From Cohnella rhizosphaerae (GTDB lineage Bacteria > Bacillota > Bacilli > Paenibacillales > Paenibacillaceae): 64,000 nucleotides of DNA. Below are positions 48,405 through 61,836 of this stretch, one piece after another (the stretch's first letter is position 1; each line of letters starts with the position of its first letter). The translations under genes were made by a program, and so were the position numbers. Location: positions 1,054,001-1,118,000 of the forward strand of contig NZ_JAPDIA010000007.1 in the NCBI RefSeq assembly GCF_029525575.1. The letters run 5' to 3'. The notes beneath the pieces were generated by a model, which had not been told where the DNA came from, searched no databases, and saw only the letters and a list, made by a program, of their open reading frames with translations.

Positions 48405-49631
48405 ATGGGGAAGAGCTATCTCATCGTGCCGGACGGCGGCGTGACGACGCCCAAGGGCTTCAAGGCGGGCGGACTGCACTGCGGTCTGAAAAAAACGGAG
48501 CGCAACGATCTCGGCGCGATCGTCAGCGAGGTGCCGGCATCGGCTGCGGCGGTGTATACGACCAATTTATTTCAGGCGGCACCGCTGCAGGTGACGCGCG
48601 AGAGCCTGGCGGAGGAAGGCCTGCTGACCGCGGTGCTCGTCAATAGCGGCAACGCCAACGCCTGCACCGGCGCCCAGGGCGAAGCCGACGCGTACGCGAT
48701 GCGCGCGCAGATCGCCGAGGCGCTCGGCGTAGCGAAGCATCAGGTCGCCGTCGCTTCGACCGGCGTCATCGGCGAGCCGCTCAAGATGGACCGCGTGAGC
48801 GCGGGCATCGAGCGGCTGCCCGAGTGCTTGAAAGGCGGCGCGGCGGGCTCGGACGACTTTTGCCAGGCGATTCTGACGACCGACCTGGTCAAGAAGACCG
48901 CCTGCGTCCGCGTCGTCGTGGACGGCCAGGAAGTCACCATCGCCGGCGCGGCCAAGGGCTCCGGCATGATCCACCCGAACATGGCGACGATGCTCGGCTT
49001 CGTCACGACGGACGCCGCCATCGGCGCCCCGGCGCTGCAGACGCTGCTGCGCGACATCACGAATCTGACGTTTAACATGATCACCGTCGACGGCGATACG
49101 AGCACTAACGACATGCTCGTCGCGATGGCCAACGGCCTCGCGGGCAACGCCGAGCTGACGCCGGCGCACCCGGATTGGGCGGCGTTCGCCGAGGGTCTGC
49201 GCTATGTGTGCGAGGAGCTCGCCAAGGCGATCGCGCGCGACGGCGAAGGCGCGACCAAGCTCATCGAGACGACCGTCTCGGGCGCGGCCAGCGACGCGGA
49301 CGCGCAGGCGATCGCCAAGACGATCATCAGCTCGAGCCTGGTGAAGTCGGCGGCGTTCGGCGCGGACGCCAACTGGGGCCGGATCATCGCGGCAGCGGGC
49401 CGCGCAGGCGTTCCGCTTAACGTGAATACGGTCGACGTACGGCTCGGCGACATTCTCGTGCTGGAGCAGTCCCGTCCGGTCGCGTTCGACGAAGAGGTCG
49501 CGCTCGCGTACCTGAAGGGCGATACGGTCGCGATCCGCGTCGACCTGCACATGGGCAGCGGCCAGGCGCTCGCCTGGGGCTGCGACTTGACCTACGGTTA
49601 TGTGAGGATCAATGCCTCTTACCGGACTTAA
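48405..49631 (+). CDS. argJ: Glutamate N-acetyltransferase / amino-acid acetyltransferase ArgJ
   Basis: A 408-residue ArgJ. The self-cleavage site is in HPNMATMLGFVTTD (new N-terminal Thr in ATML), with NSGNANACTGAQG and the C-terminal ANWGRIIAAAGRAGV. It recycles the acetyl group from N-acetylornithine to glutamate; whether it also uses acetyl-CoA cannot be read. ATG 48405 is preceded by GGGGGGAACGGGAG. Confidence 0.96.
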   Translation: MGKSYLIVPDGGVTTPKGFKAGGLHCGLKKTERNDLGAIVSEVPASAAAVYTTNLFQAAPLQVTRESLAEEGLLTAVLVNSGNANACTGAQGEADAYAMRAQIAEALGVAKHQVAVASTGVIGEPLKMDRVSAGIERLPECLKGGAAGSDDFCQAILTTDLVKKTACVRVVVDGQEVTIAGAAKGSGMIHPNMATMLGFVTTDAAIGAPALQTLLRDITNLTFNMITVDGDTSTNDMLVAMANGLAGNAELTPAHPDWAAFAEGLRYVCEELAKAIARDGEGATKLIETTVSGAASDADAQAIAKTIISSSLVKSAAFGADANWGRIIAAAGRAGVPLNVNTVDVRLGDILVLEQSRPVAFDEEVALAYLKGDTVAIRVDLHMGSGQALAWGCDLTYGYVRINASYRT

Positions 49632-49650
49632 GAGGAGGCGGACGAACACC

Positions 49651-50433
49651 ATGGCATTCGTAATGAAATGCGGCGGCAGTACGCTCGCCGCCCTGCCGGA
49701 CGCCTTCTTCGGGGATCTGCGCGACCTGCAGGAGAGCGGGGCGCAGCCGGTCATCGTGCACGGCGGCGGACCGGCGATCAACGAGACGCTCGGCCAACTC
49801 GGTATCGAGAGCCGCTTCGAAGGCGGCCTGCGCGTGACCGACGAGCCGACGCTCGAGGTCGTCGAGATGGTGCTCGCGGGACGCATCAACAAGCAGATCG
49901 TGCGGCGGCTGCAGCAGAGCGGCGCGAAGGCGCTCGGCCTGTCGGGCACCGACGGGCGGCTCATCGAGGCGAAGCCCGTGGCGAACGCGGACGTCGTCGG
50001 ACTCGTCGGCGACGTGACCGGCGTCAACGCCGAGCTGATCCAGGGCATCGTGGCGCTCGGCTACCTGCCCGTCATCGCGCCGATCGGCATCGACGCGGCC
50101 GGCCAGCGCTACAACATCAACGCGGACACGGCCGCAGGCGCCGTCGCCTCGCATCTGGGCGTCGCCACGATGATCGTCGTGACCGACGTGCCGGGCATCA
50201 TGCGGACGGTGGACGGCGAGAAGCAAGTGCTGCCGCAGGTCAGCTTCGCGCAGATCGAAGCGATGATCGCGAGCGGCGAGATCTACGGCGGCATGATCCC
50301 GAAGGTGCGGGCGGCGATGGCCTGCCTCACCGGCGACGTGCGCGAGGTGCTGATCGTCGACGGCGCGGCGCCGCGGGTGCTGAGCCGGGCGGTTAACGAA
50401 GGCAACCTCGGCACCCGCATCGTACGCGAATAA
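49651..50433 (+). CDS. argB: Acetylglutamate kinase
   Basis: A 260-residue amino-acid kinase: FVMKCGGSTL, VIVHGGGPAINETL, INADTAAGAVASHLGVATMI and TDVPGIM. It phosphorylates N-acetylglutamate and is the usual feedback-controlled step in linear-cycle organisms. ATG 49651 follows AGAGGAGG by about twelve bases. Intact frame. Confidence 0.96.
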   Translation: MAFVMKCGGSTLAALPDAFFGDLRDLQESGAQPVIVHGGGPAINETLGQLGIESRFEGGLRVTDEPTLEVVEMVLAGRINKQIVRRLQQSGAKALGLSGTDGRLIEAKPVANADVVGLVGDVTGVNAELIQGIVALGYLPVIAPIGIDAAGQRYNINADTAAGAVASHLGVATMIVVTDVPGIMRTVDGEKQVLPQVSFAQIEAMIASGEIYGGMIPKVRAAMACLTGDVREVLIVDGAAPRVLSRAVNEGNLGTRIVRE

Positions 50434-50458
50434 CCGAACCAACGAAGGAGTGGAAAAC

Positions 50459-51641
50459 ATGAGCAGCTTGTTCCCGACCTACGCACGCTATCCGATCGCC
50501 ATCGTCAAGGGCAAAGGCAGCCGCCTGTGGGACGATCAAGGCAAGGAGTATCTCGACTTTATGGGCGGCCTGGCCGTCACCAACCTCGGCCATGTGCCGG
50601 ACGAGGTGAAGGATGCGCTCGTGGCGCAGCTCGGGGGAGCTGTGGCATGCGTCCAACCTTTTCGTGAATCCGTTCCAGGAAAAGGCGGCAAAGCTGCTGA
50701 CCGACAACAGCTGCGCCGACGCCGTGTTCTTCTGCAACAGCGGCGCCGAAGCGAACGAAGCCGCGATCAAGCTCGCCCGCCGCTATCACCAGAAGGTGCT
50801 GGGCAACGATCGCTATGAAGTGATCACGTTTACGCAGTCGTTCCACGGCCGTACGCTGGCGACGCTGACCGCGACCGGGCAAGACAAGGTCAAGGAAGGC
50901 TTCCTGCCGCTGCCGGAAGGCTTCGTCCACGTGCCGCTGCACGATCTGCCGGCGCTGGAAGCGGCGATCACGGACCGCACGGCCGCGATCATGCTGGAGC
51001 TCGTGCAGGCCGAAGGCGGCGTCATCGTCGTCGAACCCGAATTCCTGCGCGGCGTTCGCGAGCTGTGCGATCGCCATGGCCTGCTGCTCATCCTGGACGA
51101 AGTCCAGACGGGCATGGGCCGTACCGGCAAGCTGTTCGCACACCAGCACTATGACGTCGAGCCGGACATCTTTACGCTGGCCAAGGGCATCGGCAGCGGC
51201 TTCCCGGTCGGCGCCATGCTTGGCAAAGCGAAGCTCATCCCTGCCTTCACGGCCGGCTCGCACGCGACGACCTTCGGCGGCACGCCGATCGCCTCGACGG
51301 TAGTAAGCGCCACGATCGAGTCGATCCTGAAGCAGGACGCGCCGGCGCGCGCGGCCGCTTCGGGCGAGTACTTGATCGCCAAGCTGAGCGAAAAGCTGCT
51401 GGATCTGCCGGTCGTCACCGAGATCCGCGGCCGCGGCCTGCTCATCGGCATCCAGTGCACCGAGCCGGTCGCCGACTGGATCGGCGAGCTGCACAAGCGC
51501 GGCCTGCTCGTCGTTTCGGCGGGACCGACGGTCATCCGCCTGCTGCCGAGCCTGCTCGTGTCGCGCGAGGACATCGACCGCGCGGTCGAACTGATCGCCG
51601 CCGTGCTGACCGAAGCGGCTGCGGCGAAGGCCTCGAACTAA
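50459..51641 (+). CDS. argD: Acetylornithine aminotransferase
   Basis: About 393 residues of a class III PLP aminotransferase: NSGAEANEAAIKLARRYH, SFHGRTLATLTATGQ, LILDEVQTGMGRTGKLFA and FTLAKGIGSGFPVGAM with the PLP Lys. G5 at 50633-50637 should be G4, restoring QLGELWHASNLFVNP. It makes N-acetylornithine and closes the argCJBD unit. Confidence 0.95.
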
Positions 51642-51740
51642 TCGACTGCGAGCGCACGCAGCGCCGCGATACGCAATTGCCGAATTCCGGTGCCGCTCGC
51701 GCTATCAGCTTATGCCTTACGCTAAGGGGCATGCCGGAGT

Positions 51741-51945
51741 GGGGCAAATACCTGCAATTATGCAGCTTTTTGCCCAAGTAAACGGCCTCTCCGGGAAAAT
51801 ACCTGCAAATATACAGTTAATCTCCCGCAGAGCGGCTCCCGATCGGCGCAAGGAAGAAAAAAGCTGCATAAATGCAGGAATTGTCATCCAAGCCGCAGCT
51901 CGGGAGAAAATAACTGCATAAATGCAGGAATTGTCGCCCAAGGCG
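51741..51945 (+). repeat. Intergenic repeats around a CTGCATAAATGCAG palindrome
   Basis: Four related copies lie in the 477-bp gap between argD and argF: ACCTGCAATTATGCAG (from 51750) and ACCTGCAAATATACAG (51801), then CTGCATAAATGCAGGAATTG twice (51864 and 51914), the last two in opposite orientation to the first two. Spacing within each pair is 51 and 50 bp. The rest of the gap shows no gene; the argF ribosome site is at 52105-52112. Confidence 0.7.
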
Positions 51946-52118
51946 CAGCTGGGTCGGCGATCGCGCGCTTAGCCCTTCGGCATCCGGATGAACTCGCTTT
52001 TCCAGCAGGGCGCCCGGACGCTCCCTGCAGACGAACGCTCGCTCCGGAGCGCGTTATCCGCTTAACCCATTTCCGGGGCCGCACAGCGCCCTTTTACATT
52101 GACCAAGGAGGTATCGCC

Positions 52119-53081
52119 ATGCCTAACCCGGCTGCCAACGCCGAAGAACTCGCCCAAGGCCTCAAAGGGCGGGATTTCCTGGGGCTCGTCGATTACCAGC
52201 CTGACGAGATCCGTTATCTGATCGACCTCGCCGTCGAGCTCAAGCGCAAGCAGAAGAGCGGCGAAGTGTACCAGCCCCTCAAGGGCAAGACGCTTGGCAT
52301 GATTTTCGAAAAATCGTCCACCCGCACGCGCGTATCGTTCGAAGTGGGCATGTTTCAGCTCGGCGGCCACGGCCTGTTCCTGAGCAAAAACGACATTCAG
52401 ATGGGCCGCGGCGAGACGATCCGCGATACGGCGCAGACGCTGTCGCGCTACCTGGACGGCATCATCATCCGCACGTTCGGCCACCGCAACGTCGTCGAGC
52501 TGGCCCGCGGCGCGACCATCCCGGTCATCAACGCGCTGTCCGACCAGTCGCATCCGTGCCAGGCGCTCGCCGATTACCAGACGATTCTGGAGCACAAGGG
52601 CAAGCTGGAAGGCCTTAAGGTCGCCTACATCGGCGACGGCAACAACATGGTGCATTCGCTCATGATCGGCGCGAGCAAGCTCGGCATTCACTTTGCCAGC
52701 GCGTCGCCGGAAGGCTACGAGCCGGATGCGAACCAGGTGAAGCTGGCGCGCGAGTTCGCGGAGCAGTCCGGTTCCCGGGTCGACATCGTGCGCGACGCGC
52801 GCGAGGCGGTCGAAGGCGCCGACATCATCTACACCGACGTATGGGCGAGCATGGGCTTCGAGGCCGAGCAGAAGGAACGCGAGCGCGCGTTCAAGAACTA
52901 CCAGGTTAACGAGGAATTGGCCAAGCACGCCAAGTCCGACTATCTGTTCATGCACTGCCTGCCGGCGCACCGCGGCGAGGAAGTGAGCGAGGGCGTCATC
53001 GACGGCCCGCACTCCATCATCTTCGACGAGGCGGAGAACCGCCTGCACGCGCAGAAGGCCGTCATGGCCGCGATCATGTAA
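52119..53081 (+). CDS. argF: Ornithine carbamoyltransferase
   Basis: A 320-residue OTCase with the carbamoyl-phosphate motif EKSSTRTRVSFE, the DQSHPCQALADY segment and the ornithine loop MHCLPAHRGEEVSEGV. It makes citrulline. ATG 52119 behind AAGGAGG. Intact frame. No carAB genes are seen nearby. Confidence 0.97.
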   Translation: MPNPAANAEELAQGLKGRDFLGLVDYQPDEIRYLIDLAVELKRKQKSGEVYQPLKGKTLGMIFEKSSTRTRVSFEVGMFQLGGHGLFLSKNDIQMGRGETIRDTAQTLSRYLDGIIIRTFGHRNVVELARGATIPVINALSDQSHPCQALADYQTILEHKGKLEGLKVAYIGDGNNMVHSLMIGASKLGIHFASASPEGYEPDANQVKLAREFAEQSGSRVDIVRDAREAVEGADIIYTDVWASMGFEAEQKERERAFKNYQVNEELAKHAKSDYLFMHCLPAHRGEEVSEGVIDGPHSIIFDEAENRLHAQKAVMAAIM

Positions 53082-53236
53082 GCAGCCGACGCTAACGATT
53101 CCGACCCGCGCCGACTCGCGAGGCAGCGAACCGGCGAACCGGCGTGTGGCCCGTTCGAACTGCAGCCTGCCGGACTTCGCCGTCTCGTCGACGCGCATGC
53201 ATCCATTTTTCCAATAGAGGAGCGTTCATCCCTACC

Positions 53237-54475
<1,239 letters not shown>

Positions 54476-54496
54476 GCGGCCGGCTTTGGCAGAGAG

Positions 54497-54788
54497 CCAA
54501 TAAGGATGCCGCACATCGTTAATTTTGCGTAAACCCGACTTGGGGAGCGGAGAAGGATGTCGCGTATCGTTATTTGCACAAAATTTCGTGGCTGCAGGTA
54601 GATAGCGATGCCTCGCATCGTTATTTCAGCGAAACGCCGGCGTGGTGAGTAAATAAGGATGTCGCACATCGTTATTTGCGCGGAAACCCGGTACGTGGAG
54701 TAGTTAAGGATGCCGCACATCGTTGATTGCCCCCAAGCTCCGGCGAAAGGGAGCAATACCGATGCCGCGCATCCTTATTTGCCGAAAT
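54497..54788 (+). repeat. Six degenerate 51-bp tandem repeats between argG and argH
   Basis: The core GATGCCGCACATCGTTATTT begins at 54505, 54556, 54607, 54658, 54709 and 54761: steps of 51, 51, 51, 51 and 52. The one 52-bp step contains C5 at 54730-54734, so the true period is probably 51 throughout. The minus strand across the array reads as a 17-residue repeat of the form TMCDILIYSPxRxFAEI. The 356-bp gap holds nothing else apart from the argH ribosome site. Confidence 0.9.
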
Positions 54789-54831
54789 GAAGTGTAATTC
54801 TATGCATGGCAGAGAGGGGCTAACGAGCGTC

Positions 54832-56248
<1,417 letters not shown>

Positions 56249-56275
56249 GCCGTATCGAGCGTGCTTAACCTAAAG

Positions 56276-56317
56276 CCTCCCATCCACTTCAACCAGAGTG
56301 GCGGGAGGTTTTTTTGC
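56276..56317 (+). terminator. Terminator of argH
   Basis: CCTCCC-A-TCCACT and AGTGG-C-GGGAGG form an interrupted stem with a seven-to-eight-base loop, followed by seven T. Confidence 0.9.
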
Positions 56318-56528
56318 GCGCGGCGGCGTAACGACGGGTCGATCGGAGGCCGAAGGATGCAGGAAAATGAGACAAATCGGTGACTTCGGACGATGCTGTA
56401 TCTGGCAGTAGGGCCCGCCGTAAAGGGGGAATGTCGATTGACGTCGAATTACAAGATTTAGGCATGAATATTTCACCAAATTATGTTTTCTGCAAAACGC
56501 GGTTGAATAAGAGGAAGGGAGAAATGCA

Positions 56529-59500
56529 ATGAGAGATTCAAGTGTATACGCAACAGCCGCAATTGAAACCCCGAGGCGTCGATGGAGGTTGGCTTGGCTG
56601 TCCATTCTGGCAGTCGTATCGCTGTTGACGGGCAGTCTCGGACTTGGGCATCTCGCTTTTGCCGCCAGTCCGGCCGCGCCGACGGCGCAGGGGCTGGAAG
56701 AGAGCGTGAAGGCGAGCGACTACACGTCGGGAGCGACCTTGAAGCTGTATTTGTCCACGAGCGCGACGCCGGTGGCGACGGCGCCGAACGTGACGGCAAC
56801 GACGTATACGTTCGAAAATGTGGCGCCGAACAGCGACGGCTATTATGTCACGCAGACGGTCGCAGGCGAGGAGAGCGTGAATTCGAGCTTCGTCGGCGTT
56901 AGTCTGCGGACGCCGACGGCAACGGCGGGCGTCGGTTATGTGACGGTCGGAAATATTTATTCCGGCGCTGCCGTGACGTTGTACGAGACGGCTACCAACC
57001 AGGCGGTCTCGGCAACGCCGACGGACCCGGGCGGCGGCACGCTGAAGTACGAGGGACTGGAGGCGCGCAAGTCCTACTATGCGGTTCAGCAGATCAACGG
57101 CGTCTTGAGCCTTGGTTCGTCGTATGCGACCGTGCAGCCGGCGATTCCGCCCGCGCCGACGGCGCAAGGGCTGGAAGAGAGCGTGAAGGCGAGCGACTAC
57201 GCGTCGGGAGCGACCTTGAAGCTGTATTTGTCTACAAGCGGAACGCCGGCGGCCACAGTGCCGAACGTGACCTCGCCTACGTATACGTTCGAAGACGTGA
57301 CGCCGAACAGCGACGGCTATTATGTCACGCAGACGGTCGCCGGGGGAGGAAAGCTTGAATTCGAGCTTCGTCGGCGTTAGTCTGCGGACGCCTACGGCGA
57401 CGGCGGGCGTCGGTTATGTGACGGTCGGAAATATTTATTCCGGCGCGGACGTGACGCTGTACGAGACGGCTACCAACCAGGCGGTCTCGGCAACGCCGAC
57501 GGACCCGGGCGACGGTACGCTGAAGTACGAGGGACTCGAGGCGCGCAAGTCCTACTATGCGGTCCAAGAGATCAATGGCGTAGCGAGTCAAGGTTCGATC
57601 GGCGCGACCGTGCAGCCGGCGATTCCGGCCGCGCCGACGGCGCAGGGGCTGGAAGAGAGCGTGAAGGCGAGCGACTACACGTCCGGAGCGACCTTGAAGC
57701 TGTATTTGTCCACAAGCGCGACGCCGGTGGCGACGGCGCCGAACGTGACGGCAACGACGTATACGTTCGAAAATGTGGCGCCGAACAGCAGCGGCTACTA
57801 CGTCACGCAGACGGTCGCCGGGGGAGGAAAGCTTGAATTCGAGCTTCGTGGGCGTTAGTCTGCGGACGCCGACGGCGACGGCGGGCGTCGGTTACGTGAC
57901 GGTCGGAAATATTTATTCCGGCGCTGCCGTGACGTTGTACGAGACGACTACCAACCAGGCGGTCTCGGCAACGCCGACGGACCCGGGCGACGGTACGCTG
58001 AAGTACGAGGGACTGGAGGCGCGCAAGTCTTATTATGCGGTCCAGGAGATCAATGGCGTAGCGAGTCAGGGTTCGATCGGCGCGACCGTGCAGCCGGCGA
58101 TTCCGGCTGCGCCGACGGCGCAAGGGCTTGAAGAGAGCGTGAAGGCGAGCGACTACACGTCGGGAGCGACCTTGAAGCTGTATTTGTCTACAAGCGCGAC
58201 GCCGGTGGCGACGGCGCCGAACGTGACGGCAACGACGTATACGTTCGAAAATGTGGAGCCGAACGGCGGCGGCTACTACGTCACGCAGACGGTCGCAGGC
58301 GAGGAGAGCCTGAACTCGAGCTTCGTCGGAGCGAGCCTGCGTATGCCGACAGCGACGGCCGGCGTCGGTTATGTAACCGTCGGCAACATTTATCCCGGGG
58401 CAGCCGTGACGTTGTACGAGGCGGATTCCAACGCAGCCGTTACGGCAGCGCCGACGGACTCGGGCGACGGAACGCTGAAGTATGAGGGACTCGAGGCGCG
58501 CAAGTCCTACTATGCGGTCCAAGAGATCAACGGCGTAGCGAGCTCCGGATCGCCATACGCGACCGTGCAGCCGGCGATTCCGGCCGCGCCGACGGCGCAA
58601 GGGCTTGAAGAGAGCGTGAAGGCGAGCGACTACACGTCCGGAGCGACCTTGAAGCTGTATTTGTCCACTGGCGGAGCGCCTGTGGCGACGGCGACCAGCG
58701 TGGCCGGGACGACCTATACGTTTGAAAATGTCGTGCCGAATCACGATCAGTACTACGTCACGCAGACGGTTGGCGGAGAGGAAAGCGAAAACTCCGTTTT
58801 CGTGAACGCAAGTCTGCGCACGCCGACGGCCGCAGCCGGCGTCGGTTATGTGGATATTCACAATGTTTATCCCGGCGCAACCGTGATCTTGTACGATTAT
58901 GAGACGAATACGGCGGTTGAAGCCGAGCCGGACATGCTGGACGACGGATCGGTCCGGTTTGACGGTCTGACGCCTGGCAGGTCCTATTACGGGGTTCAGC
59001 GCATTAACGGTACTGTCAGCGAGCCCACGCGGATCGTCACGCTTCCGAGATCGCCCGATGCGCCGAAGGATGTCGCGGCCGTCGCCGGCAACGGGCAGGC
59101 GACGATTACGTTTACGCCTCCCGAGGAGGATGGCGGCGCGCCGATTACGGGATACGAAGTGATGGCCAATCCGGGGAATATCGTCGCGGTCGGAACGGGC
59201 AGTCCGATCGTCGTGACCGGATTGACCAACGGCGTGAGCTATACGTTTACGGTCAAGGCGATCAACGCCGCGGGCAGCAGCGAGGCTTCCGAGCCTTCGA
59301 GCGCGGTTTCGCCCTGGGAGCCGGTCTTCTCGAATGTGTCGACCCGGCCGATCCTTATTCTGATTAACGGACGTACCGAAAACATCGGCCAAGCGAGCGA
59401 GACGGCTGCAGGCGGCCGATCGGTGCTTACCTTGACGGTGGACGAGCGGCTGCTGGCCGACAAGCTCGCCGCCGAGGGAGCGGGAGCCGTCATCACGCTG

Positions 59501-60592
59501 CCCATGCCGGGCGGCTCCGACGTGAATCGTGCAGAGCTGAACGGAAGGATGGTCCAAAGCCTCATCGATCATGCGGCCGTGCTGGTCGTTCAAGCCGGAC
59601 AGGCTTCCTATACGCTGCCTGCTGCGCAGATCGATCTGAGCCGGCTTGCCCGGCAGCTCGGCGCACCGGAGGATTTGTCCGGCGTCATGCTGAGGATCGA
59701 GATTGCCAAGCCGACCGCGGATGAGCTGGAGGCGATGTCGGCTGCGGCGAAAAAGGACAATTTATCGATTGTCGCTTCCCCGATCGCATTTAAAGTAAGT
59801 GCGGCGTATGGGGAACAATCCGTTGAAGTGACAACGTTCGGCAAATACGTAACGCGTACGATCGCGCTGCCCGGCCAGGCAGACGCCGAGCGGTTGACCA
59901 CGGCGGTCGTACTGGAGAAGGATGGTACGCTGCGTCACGTTCCGACGAAGCTCGTTGTCGCAGACGGCAAGTATTTTGCGACAATAAACAGTTTGACAAA
60001 CAGCTTGTACGCGGTCGTCTGGCATCCGCTATCGTTCGCCGATGTCGCGAACCACTGGGCGAAGCAGGCGGTCGAAGATCTGGGTGCGCGGATGATCGTC
60101 GAGGGCGACAGCGGCGTCTTCGATCCCGATCGGGACGTGACGCGCGCGGAGTTCGCCGCGATACTCGCGAGAGGCCTAGGTCTTCGTCTTGAGGCAGGAG
60201 CGTCTGCTTACACCGATGTTGGGCCGTCCGACTGGTTCGCGGGCGCGATCGGCGCGGTCCAAACGTACGGCCTCATCGAAGGCTTCGAAGACGGATCTTT
60301 CCGGCCGAATGACAAGATGAGCCGGGAGCAGGCGATGACGCTGCTCGCCAGGGCGATGTCGATCACCGGGCTGGCTCCGGACCAGGCGGGCACAGCCGCC
60401 GCGGGAACGCTTCAGACCTATGCGGACGGGCGAGCTGTCTCCGATTGGGCGGCGGACAGCATCGCCGCTTGCCTGAAGGCCGGCCTCGTGGGCGGGAGAA
60501 GCGATAAGCTGCTGGCGCCCCAAGCGACGGTCACGAGAGCCGAAGCGGCGACGATGATTCAAAGATTGCTGAAGCAGTCCGGATTGATCTAG
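56529..60592 (+). CDS. SLH-domain surface protein with five 159-residue repeats
   Basis: About 1353 residues after two repairs (G5 at 57342-57346 and 57820-57824). Signal peptide: RRRWRLAWLSILAVVSLL to AFA, cleavage before ASPA. Five repeats of exactly 159 residues, each with two beta-type halves (EESVKASDYTSGATLKLYLS; GVGYVTVGNIYSGAAVTLYE), cover residues about 50-845. A fibronectin type III domain follows (VAGNGQATITFTPPEEDG), a 200-residue unknown domain, then three SLH domains (FADVANHWAKQAVEDL, AYTDVGPSDWFAGAI, WAADSIAACLKAGLVGG) that bind the cell-wall polymer. The protein is an anchored surface protein, adhesin or S-layer-associated. Confidence 0.9.
56676..59060 (+). repeat. Five tandem 477-bp repeats inside the SLH protein gene
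   Basis: Repeat starts (GCGCCGACGGCGCA) are at 56676, 57153, 57631, 58109 and 58586: steps 477, 478, 478, 477. The two 478-bp steps are exactly those holding the inferred extra G. The first four units are nearly identical at base level and the fifth diverges toward its end, which suggests recent unit duplication or gene conversion. Confidence 0.92.
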
Positions 60593-60629
60593 CTTTCTGT
60601 CGAATGCAGCCTTCTGCTGCGACGCTTTT

Positions 60630-60670
60630 ATCGCTCCGCCAGCTCTAGCGAGCTTGCGGGGCGATTTTTT
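60630..60670 (+). terminator. Terminator of the SLH protein gene
   Basis: ATCGCTCCGC pairs with GCGGGGCGAT (one G-U pair), enclosing an inner stem AGCTC/GAGCT, followed by TTTTTT. Confidence 0.9.
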
Positions 60671-60763
60671 ATTTCCACTGCAGACATCGGCCGCTTTGAG
60701 GTGCGTTTTGGCTTGACCGGTCGCCTTCGGACGCTTTTGGCGTCTAGCCTGGGAGCGAGCTCC

Positions 60764-61652
60764 CTATACCCCAAGCTTCCCTCGCATAAAGTCGATAAAA
60801 GCGGCGGCCTGACGGACGGGGATATCCTCTTTACGGTACACGAGGCAGATCCGGCGGACGCTGACCTTGCCCGGCAGCGCCCGCAGCGCGAGCTCGCCGG
60901 ACAGCTCCTCCCGGCGCGCGCTGCGCCGCGGCAGAATGCCGATCCCCATGCCGTGCTTGACGGCTTCCTTGATCGTCTCGATCGCGCCGAGCTCCATTCG
61001 GATCTGCCAGTTCAAGCCGTTCTCCGCCGCCCATCGCTCGGATAACCTGCGCGAGGTCGAGCCGCCCTCGTGCACGAGGAACGGCTGGCCCTGCAGGTCC
61101 TCGATCCCGAGCTCCCCCCGCGGCCAGCGGGTGAAAGGGCGCAAACGCCAGCGTCAGCGGATCCTCGCCGAGCGGGATGACGTTAAACGCGGGATACGGC
61201 TCCTCGGACAGCGAGACGACGGCGACGTCGACCTCGAAGCTTTCGAGCAGGGCGAGCGCGTCGCCGGCCTGCTTGACCGTGAGCGTCGGCAGCGCCAGCG
61301 GGTACTGCATCTGGAATTCCGCCAGATAAGCGGGCAGGAAGTAGGTGGCCGGCGTATAGCTGGCCCCGATCTTCAGCCTGCCGCGGCCCTGCTCGCGGTA
61401 GTCGGCCATCAGCTGCGAGGCTTCGTCCAGCAGCGCCGAGATTTTGGCGGCATAGGGGAGCAGCGCCTCGCCCGCATCGGTCAGGCGTACGCGTCCGGCC
61501 TGCTTGCGGAACAGCGAGAGGCCTGCCGACTGCTCGAGCTTCTGCAGGTGAAAGGTGACGGTGGGCTGCTTCAAGCCGAGCGCGGCGGCGACCTCCGTCA
61601 GGCTGCGGCCATCCGCGGCTTGCATGAATATTCGCAGTTGTTGGGGATTCAC
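60764..61652 (-). CDS. LysR-type transcriptional regulator
   Basis: About 295 residues read on the minus strand: N-terminal winged helix (MNPQQLRIFMQAADGRSLTE, LKQPTVTFHLQKLEQ) and a LysR substrate-binding domain (GRLKIGASYTPATYFLPAYL; VKHGMGIGILPRRSARREEL). C6 at 61114-61119 (G on the coding strand) should be C5. It is divergent from the solute-binding protein gene and probably controls that transporter; a likely operator is seen at 61702-61717. The effector cannot be read. Confidence 0.88.
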
Positions 61653-61701
61653 GAAGCATTCGCCTCTTTTTTATCGTCGGATGGATACAAGCTACTGTAA
61701 A

Positions 61702-61717
61702 TATAGATTCTATCTAT
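61702..61717 (+). promoter_or_regulatory. Probable LysR operator
   Basis: ATAGA-TTCTA-TCTAT (61703-61717) is an inverted repeat containing T-N11-A (T 61704, A 61716), the LysR-family consensus. It lies in the 184-bp divergent region between the regulator and the transporter genes, with a related half-site CATAGATG about 30 bases further on. Confidence 0.6.
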
Positions 61718-61836
61718 GATTTTATCAATATACATAGATGATATTTAACTTCGATTTGTTATCCGCTTTACGTCATGCTGACAAACCCCCTTTAAAGTGA
61801 AGGTATCACGAACGATAACGAGGGGGATATCGAAAA

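Noticed and set aside
57803..59593. 596-residue minus-strand frame opposite the SLH repeats
   Set aside because: Shadow of the repeat array; it is open only because the repeat length is a multiple of three and the sequence GC-rich.
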